Part shown: positions 6,662-10,176 of the stretch, one piece after another | Layout of the letters: every line of letters begins with the position of its first letter | Numbering within the stretch: the stretch's first letter is position 1 | Source of the DNA: Cytophagales bacterium | GTDB lineage: Bacteria > Bacteroidota > Bacteroidia > Cytophagales > UBA9547 | DNA length: 10,176 nt | Assembly: GCA_003476475.1 (NCBI GenBank) | Contig: DMUD01000078.1 | Location: forward strand, 1-10,176 | Reading direction: 5' to 3' | The notes under the pieces: model-generated | Database searches by the model: none | Told to the model about the DNA's origin: nothing | What the model saw: only the letters and a program-made list of their open reading frames with translations | Position numbers and translations under genes: made by a program

Positions 6662-6994
6662 ATGGGCATTACCAAAACAGACAGCTTTAGCGATAGTCAA
6701 AACAGAATAGCGAGCATTGCAAAAGCGCTTGGTCATCCTGCTAGGGTAGCCATAGTAGAATATCTATTGAAAGTAAATACCTGTATATGCGGTGATATAG
6801 TTAACGAGCTTCCGCTTGCACAACCCACTGTTTCCCAACATCTAAAAGAACTTAAATCGGCAGGTGTCATCAAAGGAAATATCGAAGGAAATGCCATTTG
6901 TTACTGCATCGACGAGAAAGGAATCGAAATAATTAAACATTTTTTGATGAGTATTTCAATCAAACTTACGACCAACAAAAACAATTGCTGTTAA
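6662..6994 (+). CDS. arsR: ArsR-family arsenite-responsive transcriptional repressor
   Basis: This 110-residue winged-helix repressor of the ArsR/SmtB family is the likely autoregulator of the downstream arsenic genes: it holds the promoter shut until arsenite binds. It has the typical ALGHPARVAIVEYLL opening (22-36), the recognition helix around LAQPTVSQHLKELKSAGVI (52-70), and a wing near GNIEGNAICYCIDEKG (72-87). Cys41 and Cys43 in TCICGDIV occupy the helix-3 position of the classical As(III)-binding CxC box (ELCVCD in E. coli ArsR). Additional cysteines are Cys80 and Cys82 in the wing and Cys109-Cys110 as the last two residues, which could add thiol ligands. It opens a tight five-gene run on the plus strand, with 11 bases to the next start, and an operator-like palindrome sits just upstream. 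Confidence 0.93.
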   Translation: MGITKTDSFSDSQNRIASIAKALGHPARVAIVEYLLKVNTCICGDIVNELPLAQPTVSQHLKELKSAGVIKGNIEGNAICYCIDEKGIEIIKHFLMSISIKLTTNKNNCC

Positions 6995-7005
6995 ATCAAC
7001 GAGCC

Positions 7006-7476
7006 ATGAAACTAAGACAAGTAAAAGCCCTATTGCCTACCTTAAACAATGTATTGTTTAAGCTGGAAAACGGTACGTTTGTTCCAGAACATTTCCACGT
7101 AACTGAAGTAGGCCTCGTAACAAAAAAATTCATCGACTGCGGAGGCACACTTAGAATTGAAGAAACAGTCAATTTCCAATTATGGAGTGCACAAGACACA
7201 GACCACCGCTTAAAACCCACCAAGCTATTGAATATTATTGAACTATGTGAAAAACATTTGGGTATTCCAGATGCTGAAGTGGAGGTAGAGTATCAAAATG
7301 AAACCATTGGGAAATATGCGCTGGCCTTTGATGGAGAACATTTTCTTCTCAAAAATAAAATTACCGCTTGTTTGGCTAACGATGCATGTGGTATTACTGC
7401 TGATAAAATGAGAACGAGCTCATTCAAAATCGCAAAAGAAGATTCCAACTGCGCCCCTGGCGGCAATTGTTGCTAG
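7006..7476 (+). CDS. DUF6428 family protein of the arsenic operon, cysteine-rich tail
   Basis: This 156-residue soluble protein resembles the DUF6428 family, which I know as an uncharacterised companion of ars genes in Bacteroidota and some Proteobacteria. The hallmark is the stretch from VPEHFHVTEVG (26-36) through VTKKFIDCGGT (38-48) to VNFQLWSAQDTDHRL (55-69). It has seven cysteines: Cys45, 81, 122, 128, 149, 155 and 156. The last three are in the tail CAPGGNCC, a good candidate for soft-metal or arsenite binding. His29 and His31 in HFHVTEVG could add ligands. I chose the ATG at 7006. A TTG further upstream would add seven residues (MLLNQRA), overlap the end of arsR, and precede the family-like start MKLRQVKALL. 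The role is unknown; an arsenite chaperone, sensor or accessory factor for the reductase or Acr3 is inference from context. Confidence 0.88.
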   Translation: MKLRQVKALLPTLNNVLFKLENGTFVPEHFHVTEVGLVTKKFIDCGGTLRIEETVNFQLWSAQDTDHRLKPTKLLNIIELCEKHLGIPDAEVEVEYQNETIGKYALAFDGEHFLLKNKITACLANDACGITADKMRTSSFKIAKEDSNCAPGGNCC

Positions 7477-7510
7477 AAAAATAAAATATTATTCATAAAT
7501 TCGCATAAAT

Positions 7511-8137
7511 ATGTACCTTTCCATTCTCAATTTTCTGCAAGAAGCCGAAAGTTTATTCAAAGACATACCCGACAGTCGCAGAGTACTCCTTGACAAAATA
7601 GGCAAGTATGTGGCTTCCAAATCCCAAGCACAAGAAAAAGCCGAACTGATCTACATCTGCACTCACAATTCGCGCCGTAGTCATTTTGGACAAATATGGG
7701 CAAAAATCGCTGCTAGGTATTATGGCTTCGACAATGTGGAAACCTATTCGGGCGGAACGGAGGCAACTGCTTTCAATCCTAATGCCATAAAAGCGATAAA
7801 AGCCTTAGGATTTTTAGTGGGGAAAGAAGATGAAACGAACAATCCCCGTTACACAGTTATGTTTGATAATGAAAAAGAAACCATAACGTGCTTTTCCAAA
7901 AAGTACGACGATGCAATCAATCCTAAAGAGGGTTTTTGTGCTGTAATGACCTGTACAGAAGCCGACGGAGCTTGCCCATTCATTCCAGGTGCAAGCCTTA
8001 GGGTCTCTACTCCTTATTTAGATCCCAAAGCATCCGACAATACAGACCAACAAGACGCACAATATGCTGAACGCAGTAAACAAATAGCCGTTGAAACACT
8101 ATACGCTTTTTCAGTAGCCAAGAAGTTAATTTCCTAA
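7511..8137 (+). CDS. arsC: Thioredoxin-type arsenate reductase-like low-molecular-weight phosphatase
   Basis: This 208-residue protein of the low-molecular-weight tyrosine phosphatase fold likely reduces arsenate to arsenite. The phosphate/arsenate loop is Cys50-X5-Arg56 (CTHNSRRS), preceded by the strand LIYI and followed by the helix HFGQIWAKIAA. The redox relay is visible: MTCTEADGACPFIPG places Cys148 and Cys155 seven residues apart, the same spacing as Cys82/Cys89 of S. aureus ArsC, so a three-cysteine thioredoxin-linked mechanism fits. Asp171 in PYLDP matches the general acid Asp. An N-terminal extension of about 45 residues precedes the core, giving 208 instead of about 130 residues; similar long forms, often labelled protein-tyrosine phosphatase, are familiar from Bacteroidota ars operons. 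It lies 34 bases after DUF6428 and 18 before the DinB-family gene. Tyrosine-phosphatase activity is the alternative, but the relay cysteines and location argue for arsenate. Confidence 0.9.
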   Translation: MYLSILNFLQEAESLFKDIPDSRRVLLDKIGKYVASKSQAQEKAELIYICTHNSRRSHFGQIWAKIAARYYGFDNVETYSGGTEATAFNPNAIKAIKALGFLVGKEDETNNPRYTVMFDNEKETITCFSKKYDDAINPKEGFCAVMTCTEADGACPFIPGASLRVSTPYLDPKASDNTDQQDAQYAERSKQIAVETLYAFSVAKKLIS

Positions 8138-8155
8138 TTCTTTTACATTCTATTT

Positions 8156-8608
8156 ATGAATACTACTGAAGCCTATTTGCAAACTTGGCTTGAAGCCAGG
8201 ACGCGTTTTTCTAATTTGTTGAAAGACGTGAAAGAGGATCAACTCATCTTGAAGCTATCTAACACCAAAAATAGCGCAGGTTTCCTCATTAGACACATAG
8301 GCGACGTGGAATTACTTTTTGCTAAAAATGTGTTTGGCTCCTCAAACCTCACGGTACATGCAAAAACGGTTATATCACAACAGGACAATGGTGAATGGAC
8401 AAACTTAAATGAGCTCATGGATTATCAGCAATTTGCTTTTTATAACTTGAAAGCCAGCATCGAAGAACAAATCGAGAGTGATTGGGCCAAATTTGTAGTT
8501 ACCAAAGAATTTGGAACAAAAACGAAAGCAGAAGCTTTAGGAAGGATTATTTCGCATACCGCCTATCATGCCGGGCAGTTGGCATTGACCTTGAAATACG
8601 GAAACTGA
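8156..8608 (+). CDS. DinB-family (DinB/YfiT fold) putative metalloenzyme
   Basis: This 150-residue protein belongs to the DinB superfamily, four-helix-bundle proteins that bind a divalent metal through three histidines and include bacillithiol and mycothiol S-transferases. The triad is visible as His47 (LIRHIGDVE), His134 and His138 (SHTAYHAGQLAL). The spacing and the helical pattern around them (TRFSNLLKDV at 16-25, the C-terminal HTAYHAGQLALTLKYG) are classic. The length is typical and there is no signal peptide. It sits inside the arsenic cluster, 18 bases after the arsC-like gene, and its TGA stop shares its last base with the acr3 ATG (TGATG), which predicts translational coupling. A role in handling thiol-bound arsenite is attractive but inferred; general stress or housekeeping detoxification is the alternative. 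Confidence 0.9.
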   Translation: MNTTEAYLQTWLEARTRFSNLLKDVKEDQLILKLSNTKNSAGFLIRHIGDVELLFAKNVFGSSNLTVHAKTVISQQDNGEWTNLNELMDYQQFAFYNLKASIEEQIESDWAKFVVTKEFGTKTKAEALGRIISHTAYHAGQLALTLKYGN

Positions 8609-9669
8609 TGTCTGCAAGTAATTACACCCCTAATTATCGCAAAAAACTTAGTTTTTTGGACAGATATCTTACGCTATGGATTTTTTTGGCAATGCTATTG
8701 GGAGTCAGTATCGGGTATTTTTCACCAAATAGCGCCCTTTATATTGATTCTTTTTCGACTGGCACTACAAATATTCCTTTGGCGATTGGATTGATTCTGA
8801 TGATGTATCCCCCATTGGCGAAAGTAAAATACGAAGAGATTCCCAAGATATTTAAAAACCTAAAATTGGTTGCGATGTCTTTGATAATCACATGGTTAAT
8901 TGCACCATTATTTATGTTTCTGTTGTCTTATGTTTTCATGAAAGACTATCCTGAATATATGACAGGTTTGATTTTAATAGGAATAGCACCTTGTATTGCC
9001 ATGGTCTTGGTATGGAATGATTTGGCGCAAGGCAACCGTGAATACATTGCAGGATTGGTAGGCCTGAACAGTTTGTTGCAAGTCTTTCTTTATTCGGGCT
9101 ACTCTTATTTCTATTTAACAGTTGTTCCTGATTGGTTTGGGATGAAAAGTTTAGAGATTTCGATTTCTATCAGTCAAATAGCCCAAAGCGTGTTTTTTTA
9201 TCTTGGCATCCCGTTTATTGCAGGAATAGCCAGTCGTTATTCTTTAATAAAATGGAAGGGAGAAAAGTGGTACAATGAAAAATATACTCCTTTCATTTCA
9301 CCCATCACTTTGTTAGCATTGCTATTTACCATCGTGTTGATGTTTAGTTTGAAAGGCAAATTAATTGTGCAAATTCCTATGGATGTGCTGCGCATCGCCC
9401 TTCCACTGGTTATTTATTTTGCTGTGATGTTTGTCTTTACCTTTTTCACAGCCAAAAAATTGGGAGCCAACTATTCCACCAATGCTGCTTTGTCATTTAC
9501 GTCAACAGGAAACAATTTTGAATTGGCTATTGCGGTAGCCATAGGTGTTTTTGGAATCAATTCTGGGGAAGCCTTTGCAGGTGTTATTGGTCCATTGGTC
9601 GAGGTGCCGGCACTGATTTCTTTGGTCAAATTATCTTTGTGGTTTAAAAACAAATACTACACTACCTGA
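8608..9669 (+). CDS. acr3: Acr3-family arsenite efflux transporter
   Basis: Acr3 is an inner-membrane carrier of the bile/arsenite/riboflavin transporter (BART) superfamily that exports arsenite. The 353-residue protein shows about ten hydrophobic segments (for example 21-38, 55-70, 86-110, 119-134, 264-282). It has the family motif IAPCIAMVLVWNDLA with the essential Cys129, and GNNFELAIAVAIG with Glu305. Both residue numbers coincide with the functional Cys129 and Glu305 reported for the Alkaliphilus Acr3. PLVEVPALISLV (330-341) near the C-terminus is also typical. The start is the ATG at 8608, overlapping the DinB-family stop. An upstream in-frame ATG at 8482 would add 42 residues that are merely the DinB-family gene read in another frame, so it is rejected. 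It is the last gene of the arsenic cluster; surE converges on it after 124 bases. Confidence 0.96.
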   Translation: MSASNYTPNYRKKLSFLDRYLTLWIFLAMLLGVSIGYFSPNSALYIDSFSTGTTNIPLAIGLILMMYPPLAKVKYEEIPKIFKNLKLVAMSLIITWLIAPLFMFLLSYVFMKDYPEYMTGLILIGIAPCIAMVLVWNDLAQGNREYIAGLVGLNSLLQVFLYSGYSYFYLTVVPDWFGMKSLEISISISQIAQSVFFYLGIPFIAGIASRYSLIKWKGEKWYNEKYTPFISPITLLALLFTIVLMFSLKGKLIVQIPMDVLRIALPLVIYFAVMFVFTFFTAKKLGANYSTNAALSFTSTGNNFELAIAVAIGVFGINSGEAFAGVIGPLVEVPALISLVKLSLWFKNKYYTT

Positions 9670-9702
9670 AGAAGACAATCTGTTAGCTTAATCAGCAAGT
9701 AT

Positions 9703-9726
9703 CTTAGTAAAGTTGACCAAACTAAG
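9703..9726. terminator. Inverted repeat between convergent acr3 and surE, possible terminator
   Basis: CTTAGT (9703-9708) and ACTAAG (9721-9726) form a perfect 6-bp inverted repeat around a 12-base loop that contains AGTTGACC. It sits 33 bases after the acr3 stop, in the gap shared with surE, a natural place for a terminator serving one or both genes. The stem is short and lacks a good T-run, so a protein site is an alternative. Confidence 0.25.
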
Positions 9727-9793
9727 TGAAATTTTCATTCCAAACACGTGTTGAGAAAGGGTCAATTCGCGCACAAATATCTTCTGAAAAATT

Positions 9794-10176
9794 TCAAAGT
9801 TCCCAGTCCGAATTCAGTTGGGCAATGCCGTGGTGTGCAGTCAAGTCAAATGCACAAGGCACTATGGTGGCAAAACCTTCGGCCAATAGATATTCATCGG
9901 TGTCCTCCCCCATGTCATCATTCACAAATGCGCCCGTCATCCAATAATAGCTACGTCCGTGCGGGTCGCGACGATGGTCAAAATCTTCGCTCCAGCGCGC
10001 ACGAGCCTGACGGCACACTCTCACTCCTTTTATCTTTCCTTTACTTTTTTGCGGAAAATTGACGTTTAGGGCAGTAGCATCGGGAATACCATTGCGCAAA
10101 GCTTGGCGAATGATATGTTCTACATACGTTAAAATATGCGAAAAATCGGCTTGAAGTGAATAATCGCAAAGCGAAA
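9794..10176 (-). CDS. surE: 5'/3'-nucleotidase SurE, N-terminal half beyond the window
   Basis: SurE is a metal-dependent survival-protein nucleotidase that dephosphorylates nucleoside 5'- and 3'-monophosphates. The minus strand reads 127 complete codons from the right edge to a TGA at 9794-9796. The visible part is the C-terminal half of a family usually about 250 residues long: FSLCDYSLQADFSHI near the edge, then the strand motif ALNVNFP, GVRVCRQARARW, DPHGRSYYWMTG, DTDEYLLAEGFATIVP and FDLTAHHGIAQL close to the end. The order and spacing match SurE throughout and no frameshift is present. The start codon and the N-terminal metal site (the DDG region) lie outside. The gene is convergent with acr3, so it is unlikely to share regulation with the arsenic genes. 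Confidence 0.95.
   Translation of the reverse strand, partial: SLCDYSLQADFSHILTYVEHIIRQALRNGIPDATALNVNFPQKSKGKIKGVRVCRQARARWSEDFDHRRDPHGRSYYWMTGAFVNDDMGEDTDEYLLAEGFATIVPCAFDLTAHHGIAQLNSDWEL

Noticed and set aside
6985..7005. TTG start for the DUF6428 gene overlapping the arsR end
   Set aside because: The ATG at 7006 gives the family-like beginning MKLRQVKALL and avoids the overlap with arsR.
8482..8607. Upstream in-frame start that would lengthen Acr3 by 42 residues
   Set aside because: Those codons lie wholly inside the DinB-family gene in another frame and encode a Cys/Arg-rich stretch with no resemblance to Acr3 N-termini. The ATG at 8608 gives the family-like length and places Cys129 and Glu305 at the known numbers.
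9743..9752. Perfect 10-bp palindrome AACACGTGTT
   Set aside because: It lies in a convergent gap, with no gene start nearby for a regulator to act on; too short to claim a function.
9726..10062. Plus-strand open frames at the right end
   Set aside because: They overlap the clear SurE coding sequence on the minus strand and resemble nothing.

Overview
The window looks like a chromosomal piece of an AT-rich Bacteroidota genome, probably from the Cytophagia/Flavobacteriia side. The clues are a PorP/SprF-family outer-membrane protein (a family tied to type IX secretion and gliding in this phylum), a short menaquinone-pathway MenE, TAnnTTTG-like promoter elements, start codons without clear Shine-Dalgarno sequences, and an arsenic operon carrying DUF6428. 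I cannot name the species.

Layout. Positions 1-4920 are read leftwards: an enolase gene cut by the left edge (1-1037), a long AT-rich stretch with no convincing gene (1038-1976), a solitary PorP/SprF gene (1977-2948), then a fumarylacetoacetate-hydrolase-family gene and menE (3201-4920) that look like a two-gene unit with menE first. From 5014 to 9669 everything reads rightwards: an unrecognised 184-aa protein, hemB, then a tight five-gene arsenic cluster (arsR, DUF6428, three-cysteine arsenate reductase-like phosphatase, DinB-family protein, acr3). The right edge holds the C-terminal half of surE on the minus strand (9794-10176), convergent with acr3.

How the genes work together. Eno, MenE and HemB are core metabolism (glycolysis, menaquinone, heme) and set a normal chromosomal background. 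The accessory module is the arsenic cluster. ArsR would sit on an imperfect 20-bp palindrome at 6631-6650 and release it when arsenite binds its cysteines. The phosphatase-like enzyme would reduce arsenate to arsenite through a Cys50/Cys148/Cys155 relay. Acr3, with its Cys129 and Glu305, would export the arsenite. Two members lack an established role: DUF6428, whose tail ends in two adjacent cysteines as ArsR's does, and a DinB-fold protein whose stop codon overlaps the acr3 start, so the two are probably translationally coupled. They are the best candidates for new biology here. A second candidate is the 184-aa protein at 5014-5568, whose layout faintly recalls a macro domain that has lost its ligand-binding loops.
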